From assembly GCF_050908995.1 (NCBI RefSeq), contig NC_135119.1, positions 26,379,001 to 26,443,000 of the forward strand: a stretch of 64,000 bases of DNA, written 5' to 3'. Below are positions 36,201 through 57,433 of this stretch, piece after piece. The notes beneath the pieces are model-generated. The model searched no databases and was not told the DNA's origin. It saw only the letters and a program-made list of their open reading frames with translations. Source of the stretch: Andrena cerasifolii (lineage: Eukaryota; Arthropoda; Insecta; Hymenoptera; Andrenidae). The number at the start of each line of letters is the position of its first letter. Within the stretch, counting starts at the first letter, position 1. The position numbers and the translations under genes were made by a program.

Positions 36201-39200
36201 TTTATATTTCTCATTGTCGTTAATTGATCACATTCATTTTAGAATCGCTGATCTTATCGTGGCAGCACCATTTTATTTCAATAAAGCAGAAGGAGGTGCT
36301 GTGTATGTGTACACAACGTTGCAGAAAGCTTACAAAGACGGTGAAAAAAGTAAACCTACTAAACTTGTTGGGCGCGAAGAGTCAAGGTACAATTTCCAAG
36401 CTTTGCGCGTACCTTCTTTGATAACTGTACAGCAGTAACCAGTCGGTTTTAACGTAGATTTGGATTCGCATTGACAAACTTGGGAGACTTAAATAAAGAT
36501 GGATACGAAGATATTGCTATCGGGGCGCCTTACGAAAAGAAAGGAACTGTGTATATATACTTAGGTTCCAAAAATGGAATAATCACGACACCGTCACAGG
36601 TATTATACTTTTTATTAATAACGTTTTATTTAAGATCGAGGTAAGAATGCTTTCATGGCGCTGAATCCATCAACTTTTAGGTAATACATGCGGATGATAT
36701 GCCAGAACCATTGCAAACATTTGGTTACTCGTTGAGTGGAGGAATTGACATGGATCAAAATGGGTATTCAGATTTGTTAGTAGGAGCATACGAAAACGAC
36801 GCTGTCGCGCTTCTTAGGTCGAAGAAGATTATTGATATCACGACTTCCATCCGCTATTTGAAGAAGGATGGAACGTATCAAGATAAAATAGAACCTATCG
36901 ATCCTAATAAATTTGGATGTTCAGAGGATCTTGATTCAAATCATACATGGTAAGCAGAATTTAAAAGGACATCAAGGAAATGCTGTCCTCGGTATTATAT
37001 TCTTACATGACCACGATTCATCTGTTATAGCTTCTCGTTCGAAGCTTGCTGCACGACAGCATCTCTCGCAAAGGAAGAAGATATGCAAAATTTAACATTG
37101 AACTATTTCATCGAAGCTGAAACTTATACTGGAGTTAAGAAGTTCTCCAGAGTCTGGTTTGGAGTTGGAAACTCACGGCCACATTATGTAAATCGCACAG
37201 TTACTTTAGATACGAAGAAAGTGGTACATTGCCAAAAAGAAATAATTTACTTGAAGGTAATTCCTTGAAAATTCAATATTACTCATTTCCTTTGAAAACT
37301 ATTAATCGTGAATATTTCTTTTAGGAAAACACTCGTGATATTCAATCACCCATCAAATTTCGATTGAATTATTCGCTAATACAAGACGAGCCGATCATGC
37401 CTGCCGAAGGAGAACCTTTGCCTGATATAAAAAAGTATCCTATATTGAATCAGCAAGAAGCTGCGCGTGTGTTTGAAGCAACCTTCCAAAAAGATTGCGG
37501 CAATAACGATATCTGTGAGAGTGATTTACAAGTAAAGGCTCGACTGAATTTATCAGGTACGGAAATAATGTGACATCATTAAAAGATATAAAGTAATGAG
37601 GAATTAAGGAAGATGACGGATATATTTAATTTCAAGCTTCTTCTGTGAAATCAAACTTCTACGAGCTCCTCTTGGGTGAAAGGGAAGAAGTGGTCGTGGA
37701 TGTGAATGTATCTAATATTGGGGAATCTGCCTACGAAGCACAACTGTTCATTGTTCATTCCCAAAGTCTGAATTACATTGCTAGCAAAAGCAACGATTCA
37801 GTAATTTGCAATCTACACAATGCTACTTTGGTAGCCTGTTCCATTGGGAATCCATTCAAGAAAGATAAAATGGTGAATATACAAGTTAGATTTGACCCTA
37901 AAGAATTGGAGGACAACGAGTCGCAACTGGGATTCGTGATATTTGCGAATTCTACTTCAAAAGAAATAATGGAAAAGGAACCAACAAGGTTGCAAGCAAC
38001 GGTATTGAAACGGGCAGAATTGTCTATTAAAGGGTAACATTTAAATTCGTATTGCTACAAAAATTGATAAAATAATATACAGTGAAGTAATTAGTCACGC
38101 GTGAATTATAAAAATTACAGGAGCGCCAAAATTGAGTGGGCTTTCTATGGTGGACCAGTTGTAGGTGAATCAGCTATAAAACACTTAAATGAAATAGGAC
38201 CTAAAGTTTCTCATATCTATGAAGTATTTAATGAAGGCCCGTGGAGAGTAAGTACTTTGGAAGTTCGTATTTCATGGCCCTATGAGGTTGCAAATGATAA
38301 AGCTCATGGCAAATGGCTTCTGTACCTAGAGGAACTACCGACTGTACAAAGTAAAGACTATGTTATTCGATATATTACGTTATTCAAAATTGAAATAACA
38401 CATGCTCATCGTGCTTATTGCAACCTTTTAGCTTTGGGCGATGGCGAATGTGTACTACCATCAGGACACGTCGTTAATCCATTGAAGTTACAAGACAGCA
38501 TCAGTTATGATGACGTTTTCCAATCTGCTGCGTCTACTCCGCCTACATTATACAATCATACAAACCACGTACGAACAACGCGAGACACGGAGAAAGTTGT
38601 CAACACGCGTACTATCATTGATAAAGATGGTCATAGACGTCAAGTAGTTTCGATGGTAAGTAGTAACTCAAACGCGACAATTTAAAAATACGCGAGAAAA
38701 AGAGAGGCGATCGACTGATAATGGGAGTAAGAGAGAGGGGAGGTGTGAGTGTGAAACAAAAGCGGTGTGCGCGCAAGCGAAGTACATCAAACATTGGTAG
38801 TATTAAATACCTAAAATTCTAATTCTTTTATTTTATTATAGAATTGTAAAGCAGGAACTGCGAAATGTCTTGATATCACATGTTCTATATACAATTTACA
38901 AAGGAAACAAGAAGCGATCATAATTGTTAAAGCAAGGTAACATTTCGTATTTTCCATAAATATATACTTGCTTCTTGTTACGAGTATCCGAGTTTCACAT
39001 CCGTCGAATTAACGCTGCCTTCGCTTGCCTCAGGCTCTGGAATTCCACGCTCGTCGAAGACTATCCAAAAGTGGATCAAGTGAAAATAGGTTCCAGCGCA
39101 AGGATAATTATACCGCCAAATGTTGTGATACAGCAAGAAAATTTAAAGGACGATCATGCAGTTGTATGTATTAGTATTTATACCAGTTTGTTGTTTCTTT

Positions 39201-39465
39201 CTCATAATGATTCTTTTTAATGTCCGATGTATAGGCGGAGACGATTGTATATCCGGATCTTCTTGATCAACAAGACATCGAGCCTGTCCCAATTTGGATA
39301 ATCATAGTGGCTGTGGTAGCGGGTTTGTTGTTATTTATTTTACTTACGCTGGTTCTTCGGAAACTTGGATTCTTTAAAAGACGACGGCCGGACCCCACTT
39401 TGTCTGGGAACCTCGAGAAACACAGAGACGATAATCCAGAAAGCGAAGCGTTATTTAAGCGCTGA
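33265..39465 (+). CDS. mew: Integrin alpha subunit, alpha-PS1/mew (laminin-receptor) type
   Basis: Seventeen exons: 33265-33437, 33705-33832, 34957-35060, 35418-35545, 35618-35826, 35952-36156, 36243-36386, 36458-36599, 36681-36949, 37031-37256, 37325-37556, 37637-38033, 38121-38350, 38432-38655, 38842-38936, 39034-39163, 39235-39465; 1,088 aa. A signal peptide is followed by a seven-blade FG-GAP propeller with metal sites such as DMDQNGYSD and DLNKDGYED. The segment [21 protein letters not shown] and [13 protein letters not shown] match the alpha-3/6/7-PS1 group. Thigh and calf domains follow, then a DGHRR dibasic site for possible cleavage. One membrane helix ([20 protein letters not shown]) precedes the GFFKRRRP cytoplasmic motif and a short tail. 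It should pair with a beta-PS subunit to bind laminin. A 21-nt candidate micro-exon lies at 34210-34230. The assignment to mew rather than another alpha is by similarity of these motifs. Confidence 0.87.
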
Positions 39466-40862
39466 ATATGATAATGCGTATACTTAATGTCGGTTTTCAT
39501 AAACTGTCGTGTTTACTTACGTTTAGAGTACTTACTGACTAAGAAGTAACAAAGAATAACAGCTCTCAAGAGAGAGAGTGTGAGAGAGGCACTTATACAT
39601 TGAAATATTTAAACAGCTAGATGCAGGAAGTTTATGATCCATATTGTGATATATTGACTTATTTGTAGATATATTTTTTTAAAAAGGTGCGAAATTTTTC
39701 AACCAATGTTACCTTTTAATATGTCACGCATACTTGTCATTTCGTAATCTCACATTCATAATTATATTCTCAAGACTACTACTATTCATATATAAATACA
39801 CGTGTGCCATTGTCGACTTCGTCATTACACAATATTGTTACATGCACAGGCAACACGTTAAAATGCATCACCTTTACAAATTCTTCCTTGTTGTAGATTT
39901 TCATTGAAACAGCTTTATGCATTTCTATTGTTGCATTTCATTAGTTAAAATACTTGAACTATCGACATTATTAAGAAAGCGAAAATAGCAAAACATTTCT
40001 TCTTGACAATAATACTGCTTAATTTATACATTCATTCATATAAACGCACAAATATACATTACCACAAAACATTTTTACACGGCGTATATTTAATATTTCA
40101 TCTCGTCTATATAAGTTAATTCCCTGCTGTGTAATATTAAAAAGGTTTCAATCGTAGATGCAAAAAGTACATTACGCGTATATATAACGTTAAAGGAACT
40201 GTATTTTGTCCATAGATAATATTACAATTATTGTTATGCTAATGAAGATCTACTTCAACTAAGATTCAATTAGCTTAATAATATTTCACGGAGATTCGAA
40301 TAGACCAATTAAGTATTGAAAGAAAAATGTGGGACTTCTATCATTTTTATGCCACTTTATCCCAGAGCTCTGAGTCTGAATTAACGAATAATACTGTATT
40401 TAATAATGGTAAAGTTGTGGCGCTCTGCTGCTTGGTATACTTTTTAATGTACTTCTTGTGTGCCTTGAATCACTTGCAAGGGTGATAATAAATTGCTTTA
40501 TTTTCATATTTAATAAACGAAGGTTTTAATATTATTTATAATAAACTTCAGGATTTGCGAAGTTTTGATACATCGCTAAAATGCATATTTACATACTATT
40601 ATGAAGACGAGTTACAAAACTCGCGGGTTCATCATTGCATTTTTAATTAATTTTAGTTACTAGAGAATGCAGCTCTTTTTAATATAAATGTGCCTTTACA
40701 GCATTATATATATTATCTTCTTGATCGTAACATTATGTATATAAAACTTGCATCATAAAAGTGGTTTGAATATACGTGCAGGTACTTAAAATCTTCTTAA
40801 AGACTTCATCGATCAGTCAATGATATAATTAGGACAAAAGATACTGTGTACTACACTTTTAC

Positions 40863-40868
40863 AATAAA
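40863..40868 (+). terminator. Candidate poly(A) signal for the integrin gene
   Basis: AATAAA about 1.4 kb after the integrin stop. The region 39466-40870 is AT-rich and without genes, so it is read as a long 3' untranslated region; nearer weak signals could be used instead. Confidence 0.4.
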
Positions 40869-41531
40869 ATAAAAACATTCCTCCATGTATTTATAGATTT
40901 CGATGTATTAGGTTGCAAACCCACTGGATTCTGAAATATCACGATGATGAAATGCAATGTTAAAAAGATCAATATCTTCAAGAATCAGTCATTTTAATCT
41001 TCAAATGAGTCCAAGTTCAGTGTCACACTTTGAGTACAATACAATTCACTGAATTTCTGGTTAACTATTAAATCACAATCAATGAATTGCTTCATACTCA
41101 TATCCTGAAATATAAACGTAACTAACCATTTTGTTAACACTTAAATAATTTATATAACATATACTGGTAATTTATTCTGCCAGCGAAAATTAACACTGCC
41201 CTGTAAAATATTGTTAGAGAAAAGAGAAATATAGTGGATGAGTGTGTGAAAAAATTTTTCGATATCTTCTGCGAAGTATCTAACACCAAATGTTTGATTA
41301 TTTGCAAGAACGATATCACCTATCCGATGAGACATAATAAAATAAATGAAAATTTTACAACAGAGATATTCCTCCACTCGATTCCTCTATTATATATTTA
41401 ATATAATATTTCAAATTTTATTTAATTTCAAGTTACATAGTAATTATATAAAAGCATTTTGACTTATATACATACTTTGATATATTATGTGTACTTTTAT
41501 AAGCAAAATACGGATATGAACTACTTATGTG

Positions 41532-42353
41532 CTGTATATACATAATAAATTTTCTGAAAAATCTATACAAACATTTATGAATTTTATTATTTTGAATTCA
41601 AAAGATTTAGTAGTCATAATAGCAAAATAGTATTTTTTTATTCAAAGTTGCATGGAATTAACAAAAGAAAAACGTATTCCATAAATACTAATTAAATATA
41701 TTTATAACTTATTATAAATATATTTAATTAGTATTAATGGATTATAACTAGGGGTGTGCGGGTACCCGAGCAGACGGGTCGGGTAGCTCGAAATATTCGG
41801 GCTTGGTTGAAAGAAGTCGGGCAGGTTCGGTCCAAGGCGTTATCGTCGTATTTCGTCGTCGATTACTCATACAATCACAGCTAGGCATAAGTCAAGTTAA
41901 GTGATGTTTGTAGTGCATATATGCATATGTAGATATATCCTATCAATTTCTTAATATTGTATAATATATACATTAAAGAACTTTTCACACATATTATTAG
42001 GTATAATAGTATACTTTATTTTAAATTAGCATGTAAGAAATGATAACGCCTTGGACCGAACCTGCCCGACTTCTTCCAACCAAGCCCAAAAATTTCGGGC
42101 TATCCGAACATTCGTGTGTTGCGGGTACCCGCCCGAGACCATAATCTCGGGTTCCCACACACCCCTAATTATAACTTATTATAAATATATTTAATTAGTA
42201 TTTATGGAATACGTTTTTCTTTTGTTAATTCCATACAACTTTGAATAAAAAAATACTATTTTGCTATTATAACTACTAAATCTTTTGAATTAAAATAATA
42301 AAATTCGTAAATGTTTGTATAGATTTTTCAGAAAATTTATTACGTATATACAG
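41532..42353. repeat. Older AT-rich foldback element, split by a hAT-like MITE
   Basis: About 210-bp arms from CTGTATATACATAATAAATT on the left to AATTTATTACGTATATACAG on the right are inverted copies, both including AGTATTTTTTTATTCAAAGT or its complement. The centre is interrupted at 41749-42167 by the hAT-like insertion. If the insert and one 8-bp copy are removed, the two arms meet. Confidence 0.8.
41749..42167. mobile_element. 419-bp hAT-like MITE with perfect 8-bp target duplication
   Basis: Ends TAGGGGTGTGCGGGTACCC and the inverted form ending CACACCCCTA. The duplication ATTATAAC is present at 41741-41748 and 42168-42175. The arms share GGGCAGGTTCGGTCCAAGGC and its complement. It is nested in an older inverted repeat. 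Confidence 0.9.
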
Positions 42354-42548
42354 ACAGATCGGAGGAAAAATAATCTTCATATAGAATCTTAACAATACAA
42401 GTGGAGTATCAACATTAGAATTCTATAATACTAGACTTAACATCGCGAAGTCTTGGTCTCGTTATCCATAATTTGAGGAAAGAGTTGAAGATTAATTTTA
42501 TGAATCAACATTTCCTGCATTAATACTTCCATTTCTATCATCACTGAT

Positions 42549-44988
42549 TCACCGTATATGGTGGTCAATATCTAACGTCAATTTGCTGTATGTCTTCAAA
42601 TACGAACAATCGGCCATCATAAATCTGGAAATTATGCACATAAATACGTATAGCAAATTGGAATTGATACCATGCTTATCATTTTAATAATTAGACATAC
42701 CTGTACAATAAAATTGTAAGAGGGGCCGTACTAGCATGCCACAAGGAGTGAGCATCAAATATCCAGAAAATTGGTGCAAAATCCGCCACTTCTAATATAG
42801 TTACGCCAACAGTTAATATGTTAAACCAGCCAATCAAGTGAATGTAAGATAATTTCTTGTGATAACGTCGCCACCATATCATTGTTACAACGAACGTTAA
42901 AAATCCTGCGAAGGTTTTAAATCAAATATAACTTCGATATTTGGTTCGGGACCCTTTCTTTTTTATAAAGCAGAACGTAGCGATTACACGAGACTACCTA
43001 GAACTACATTGAACTTCATGTTATAGTCGTAATTAATGTAGCCAGACCATAAATGAGATAAATGCGTGTATAAGGTACTGAGGTACCCACAGGTGATCAC
43101 AGCAAATATTTTACTATTCTTGTATGTTATTCTGAAATTGAGAGAGGAGATCAATAGTACTTAAAGTACTTTTTAAGATGCAGTTTAATCGTCAGTATTG
43201 CAAATCACCTTAATAACATGCAATACAATAATGTAAGAACCATAATAAACGCACAAGAGTAATCCATTACTTCTGTGAACGGAGTGTCCCGCGCATGGAA
43301 AATAGACGACCAAAACCAGCCGTGTATACATATCTAGAATTAAATCTTATTCAATTTGCATAATGAGGTAGGAATGTCTAGATGATAATTAAGGAGTCAT
43401 TCTGGTAATCACGCCGCAAAATTCGGCAACATTCAGGCTTTTCTTTCTCAGTCAAACTTTTTTTCATTTATTAAGCTACTTGTAATGTATACGGAACAAT
43501 TTTTAAATACGCTATTAATTTTGTTTTTCCAATGTTATCCTGAGTTAAAAATCGCACCATTGAAAAGATGGCGGGTGTGATTTCAGCTCACAGACTCATC
43601 TGAAACAAAAAAACCAAACTGATTCTTAATCATTATGAGTACCGCTATCGCAGGTGCCAGAATTAGCCACATAAATCAAAATTTAACAAAATTGCGCGCA
43701 TTCTAACTTCAAGTAAAAATGGAAAATTTTGAAACTTGAAGTTTGAATGCGCGCAATTTTGTTAAGTTTTGACTTACGTGACTAATTCTGGCACCTGCGA
43801 TAGCGGTACTCATAATGATTAAGAATCAGTTTGGTTTTTTTGTTTCAGCTGAGTCTGTGAGCTAAAATCACACCCGCCGTCTTTTCAATGGTGCGATTTT
43901 TAACTCAGGATAACATTGGAAAAACAAAATTAATAGTGTATTTAAAAATTGTTCTGTATACATTACAAGTAGCTTAATAATTGAAAAAAAAGTTTGACAT
44001 TGTTATTCATTGTATTCACTGAGATAAAAGAACCTGAATGTTGCCGAATTTTGCGGCGTGATTACCAGAATGACCCCTTAAATAGATTATTAACTGTGGA
44101 AAGATGGCAACGAAGTAATACATACCATACTAAAGTAAGACCATACATAAAACATAGGATGAGTAGGACCAAATTTTCTTTTAAATTTCCAATACATGGT
44201 AACATGAGCGTAAAGATTTAACAAAGAGAATACTACAGACGCAGGTTCCTGACATCCAAGGAAGCGAGTGAACGGCCACTGAAACGATAATTATGAATTA
44301 CTTGTATAACAGATTACTTATTCTAATTCTAACAAATATATTAAATATGTTACTTTTCCATGGAACTGAGGAACTTTTAAGCCATGGGAAGTAAAGTAAT
44401 CAACTGTCTTCCAGGTACAGGTGTAACTACAGTCTTCCTTACAAGACCAAAGTAGTAATCTCAATGATAAAGGAGGTTGCACTTTAAAGTTTTCATCTGT
44501 AAAATATTAATGAGAAAATCAATACCAAATACTTTATAAAAGTATGTAACTAAAAATCGAATCACTAAAATACTTGTTGTACATTCATTTTCAAGCAGTT
44601 TAAGTCACTAATTTCCATTAAACGAGTTACTGATAAACACGCTTAGAATCGATTATCAGTGAATGAAAATAGAACATATTTCAGTGGAAACTGGAACTTC
44701 TAAATAGCCTTAAACTCGTTAACTAACAGCATTCTAAACCAGTACGGTATTAAATATACAGAAATAATTTTTACAAGTTATAAAAATAAACATTCGAAAG
44801 GTAAGGATTTTAAATCGTTATCTATGTAACGTACATCGCAAAATGTACTTACCATTTTCACAGTTTTCGGTGCAACACTTATCAAGGCACAGATTGTAAA
44901 ACTGCGACCTGTCTCCAGTTGAGCCGACCGTATTTCCAATGAAAAACGTTTGAATCGCAAATATAAAAATCCATTTCAATTCTGACAT
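42549..44988 (-). CDS. PGAP3: Post-GPI attachment to proteins factor 3 (PER1 family)
   Basis: Seven exons, right to left: 44853-44988, 44354-44496, 44126-44278, 43209-43333, 42998-43131, 42701-42905, 42549-42624; 323 aa against 320 in human. A signal peptide (ELKWIFIFAIQTFFIG) is followed by a luminal cysteine-rich part (CLDKCCTENCEN, LLWSCKEDCSYTCTW), the family block [24 protein letters not shown], and about seven membrane segments. HGWFWSSIFHARDTPFTEVMDY and FWIFDAHSLWHASTAP carry the Asp and His residues conserved in the CREST hydrolase superfamily. PGAP3 removes the sn-2 acyl chain of GPI anchors in the Golgi. An upstream in-frame ATG at 45057 would add 23 residues before the signal peptide; I prefer 44988. 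The intron 43334-44125 contains a piggyBac-like MITE. Confidence 0.93.
43393..44077. mobile_element. 685-bp piggyBac-like MITE, long member of the family at 30873
   Basis: TTAA (43389-43392 and 44078-44081) flanks the ends GGAGTCATTCTGGTAATCAC and GTGATTACCAGAATGACCCC. The two arms are inverted copies along most of their length and meet around 43720. A third, partial copy matches 61793-62036. No transposase ORF. Confidence 0.9.
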
Positions 44989-45521
44989 GCCGCTCGCCGA
45001 CTCGTCTGCAGTGTTTGCACTCGTGTCACTCGTGTGCCGCCACGAACTGCACTGCATATCTTCTTAAATTGTTACAATGTATGAAACCTTAGTAATGAAA
45101 GAGCGCCCCAGTAAATCCAGTGGATTTTTAACGTTATTATCATTGCTTCTCATATTTAAACATACATGGAGTACGGATTAAACATTACTTCTCGGTTAAT
45201 GCAATGAAAATGTCCATCCTTGAAATTTTGAAAATGTTTAAATAGGGAATGACAGAGACACCATGGAAACATGTATTAAACCATATAAGTTTTTTATAGT
45301 TCACAGTAACAAATAATTATAGTTTTGAATATTTAATTATTAATATCGTAATTGCTTTATGTCATGTATTTACTAATCACATGCTAAATATTATAGATCC
45401 CATTTCTGCGCTGACTTTCTTGTAGTATGTAAATACAAAGTTATGGACGAATGATACGTTCTGTGACCATAATATGTAAACAATATGAAACACAAACTTT
45501 TAGGCATTTAAACAGTTTGAA
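44989..45521. promoter_or_regulatory. Divergent PGAP3 / ARFRP1 promoter region
   Basis: 533 bp between two start codons in opposite directions. It is the only space for both promoters, so a shared bidirectional promoter is likely. No specific motif could be assigned. Confidence 0.45.
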
Positions 45522-47412
45522 ATGTACACACTCCTGCATGGACTGTACAAGTACCTTGTGCAAAAAGATGAGTATTTTATATTAATACTAGGACTCGACA
45601 ATGCAGGGAAGACGGTAAGAGACTGTAGCCCGCAATTGAGGTTAAATGTATCGTGCATGTAACTCATTTCACCCTGTATTTCTACTGCCTTGGCAGACAT
45701 ACTTGGAGGCAGCAAAAACGAAGTTTACAAAAAATTACAAGGGTATGAACCCTAGCAAAATTACAACGACCGTTGGCTTGAACATTGGGAAAATTGACAT
45801 CGCTGGCGTTCGTTTCAACTTTTGGGATCTCGGCGGGCAAGAAGAACTTCGCTCGTTGTGGGACAAAGTAAAGAACATTTTTCTCTGTATTTTAGAATAT
45901 CATACTTGCTCTATTATGTTTATAAACATTGTCCGTGTCGTTGCTCTACATTTTCCAATATATATTATCTTGCACTTTCAGTATTACGCCGAGTCGCATG
46001 CAGTAATCTACATAGTCGATTCATCGGATCGCGAAAAAGTACCCGAATCTAAGGAAACTTTTGGTAAGGTACAAAACAGATTATATACATATTGAATTTT
46101 AATGTTTCACCGAGGATAGTATATTTATATTTTATTACAGATAGAGTTATATCGTCGGAGCACTTAATAGGCGTACCTCTTTTAGTTCTAGCAAATAAGC
46201 AGGATGTGCCTGATTGTATGGGTGTTAGGGAAGTGAAACCAATTTTTAATCAAAATGCACATTTGATTGGTAGGAGAGATTGTATGGTAATGCCTGTATC
46301 TGCTTTGAATGGGTACGTATAAATTACACTATTTGTGATACAAAATTCACATTTGAGATGCTTCAAACTGTTCAAGAAATAAGTGTTATGCTTCGTAACA
46401 TGGCATCTTGTAAGTTTTATATTTCTCTTAACACTTATAAATTAAAGATCGTTTCATGTACATATAATTACAAAAAGTACTTAAAAAGTACCTGGCGTTG
46501 CCCGGGTAAAACTTTGATTACCATATAGTATCAAGGGGGTGAAATAGGGGGAAGGGGAGAGATGTCCAGATTTCATGGTAGCCTGCTTCGCATATTTTGA
46601 TATATGCCCGCCCCCCTTAAATGTTTAAAAAATAGTCCTCGAAAATAAAAATTCCTTTTTTTTGTTCGTTTTCATAAATAGAAAGAAGTTTTTTTTTTTT
46701 AGTTTTTCGGACTTTTGTCAAAAACCGTTTGTCGCACGAGAAAAAGTAATAGAACATAAAAGATGCTCCTTGTACGGATCTACAACTTTTATTTGACATA
46801 TTTTTTTATTTAATCCATAACTTGGAGGATATTATATAAAATCGACTTCGCGAGCTGCTAAATAGTGATTTAAATGTTTAAGGGCCCAGGGGCAACATTT
46901 CCCATTATCCGATCGAGCACAAACTTTACACGGACTCTTTTTTATTTATTTCTAAACCTTTATCAATATTATAGTCCATCAGCACACTCACGCTCGGAAT
47001 TAGAGCACGCAAAAATTTAGTGGGACGTCACGCGTCGAGTCGATTTGATTTTGTTTTTATTTTGGCACCGATTTAAAAAAAATTATTTTATCCTTTTTAG
47101 CGCACCTTTAAAGTCGGTTTTTTACTTTTTTCTAAAAAGTTTATTAATAAGAACACAAATCACGATAGAATGTATGAAACGGACGCTCGAGTGCGAGATA
47201 AAATAATTCCATTATGAGATTATTCAGAATTAATTAGACAGATCCATGGTACGAAGCATGCGAGAATCAATTGTAAAAATTATTATCAATAACCATTATT
47301 ATGATACAAAAGGGATGGCGTAGACGAAGGAATTCATTGGCTTGTGGACTGCGTTAAGAGAAACAACGATGTTCGGCCGCCTCGTAACCAGAATGACAAT
47401 TGTCTGTCATAA
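45522..47412 (+). CDS. Arfrp1: ADP-ribosylation factor-related protein 1 (ARL3p-type small GTPase)
   Basis: Five exons: 45522-45614, 45697-45867, 45982-46063, 46141-46312, 47313-47412; 205 aa against 201 in human ARFRP1. All GTPase motifs are visible: P-loop GLDNAGKT (24-31), switch I Thr in PSKITTTVGLNIG, switch II WDLGGQEELRSLWDKYY, NKQD in VLANKQDVPD, and SAL. The C terminus EGIHWLVDCVKRNNDVRPPR matches the family. It starts Met-Tyr (MYTLL) and lacks the Gly2 used for myristoylation of ARFs, as in ARFRP1, which is instead N-acetylated. It acts at the trans-Golgi, recruiting ARL1 and golgins. Intron 4 (1 kb) holds a partial MITE copy, and its position separates the last exon. The next gene is AP-1 gamma, a trans-Golgi coat subunit. 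Confidence 0.94.
46707..46945. mobile_element. Partial copy of the PITHD1-intron foldback element
   Basis: Matches 12227-12450 closely (ACCGTTTGTCGCACGAGAAA, ACTTGGAGGATATTATA, ATCGACTTCGCGAGCTGC). The left arm is missing or replaced by other repeat sequence at 46480-46700. It lies in ARFRP1 intron 4. Confidence 0.75.
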
Positions 47413-47994
47413 TACCACATTCCTATTCTTTTTTTAAATATAGTTTAATCTATAAACAGTATTTTTGTGTAAAAACTGTGTACATTTACGGTAGCGGCAA
47501 CATTTTTGCTAATAAATTTTGTTTCCTAATCTGTGCTAGTTATTTGGTTGGTGGCGACACCTACCTTTGATAGCAGAGATACCTTAATAATTTTGTGATT
47601 TTTCAAAATTAATGTCTCAAGGCGTCTTAATTAATGTCAATATTTATCATACGATAATGATTGCAAGCAGTAACTATCTAGTAAACATCAATGATTTATC
47701 ATTGTTACTTTTATGGTCATCGCAATAAAATCAAATTGTATTTTTACTTCTAACACCAATCTAACATAATTATTAAATCTCCTATATATTTCAGTAAAGA
47801 AACCTTTCTATATTGCTGCTATCAAGGTAGGAACTGAGATAAGAGATAATGCCGACACCTTGCCTCATATGCTGTTATGCTGGTGATAAAAAGTGTACAA
47901 CAGTGGTACAGGTGTAGGCTAGATAATATATGGATTGTAATTTTAGAGTCAAGTCCTTGTGCTGTACTTCTTATTTGTCAAGATTTGGTGAATC
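47413..47994. other. Intergenic ARFRP1 3' flank and AP-1 gamma 5' flank
   Basis: Both genes run in the + direction, 582 bp apart. AT-rich, no additional gene seen; it must hold the ARFRP1 poly(A) site and an AP-1 gamma promoter. Confidence 0.4.

Positions 47995-57433
<9,439 letters not shown>

Larger units (their letters stand above)
40871..42548. other. Convergent flank between integrin and PGAP3, filled by nested repeats
   Basis: AT-rich sequence with no coding exon. It contains the outer inverted repeat at 41532-42353 and the hAT-like MITE nested in it. The part just below 42549 should be PGAP3 3' untranslated sequence. Confidence 0.45.
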
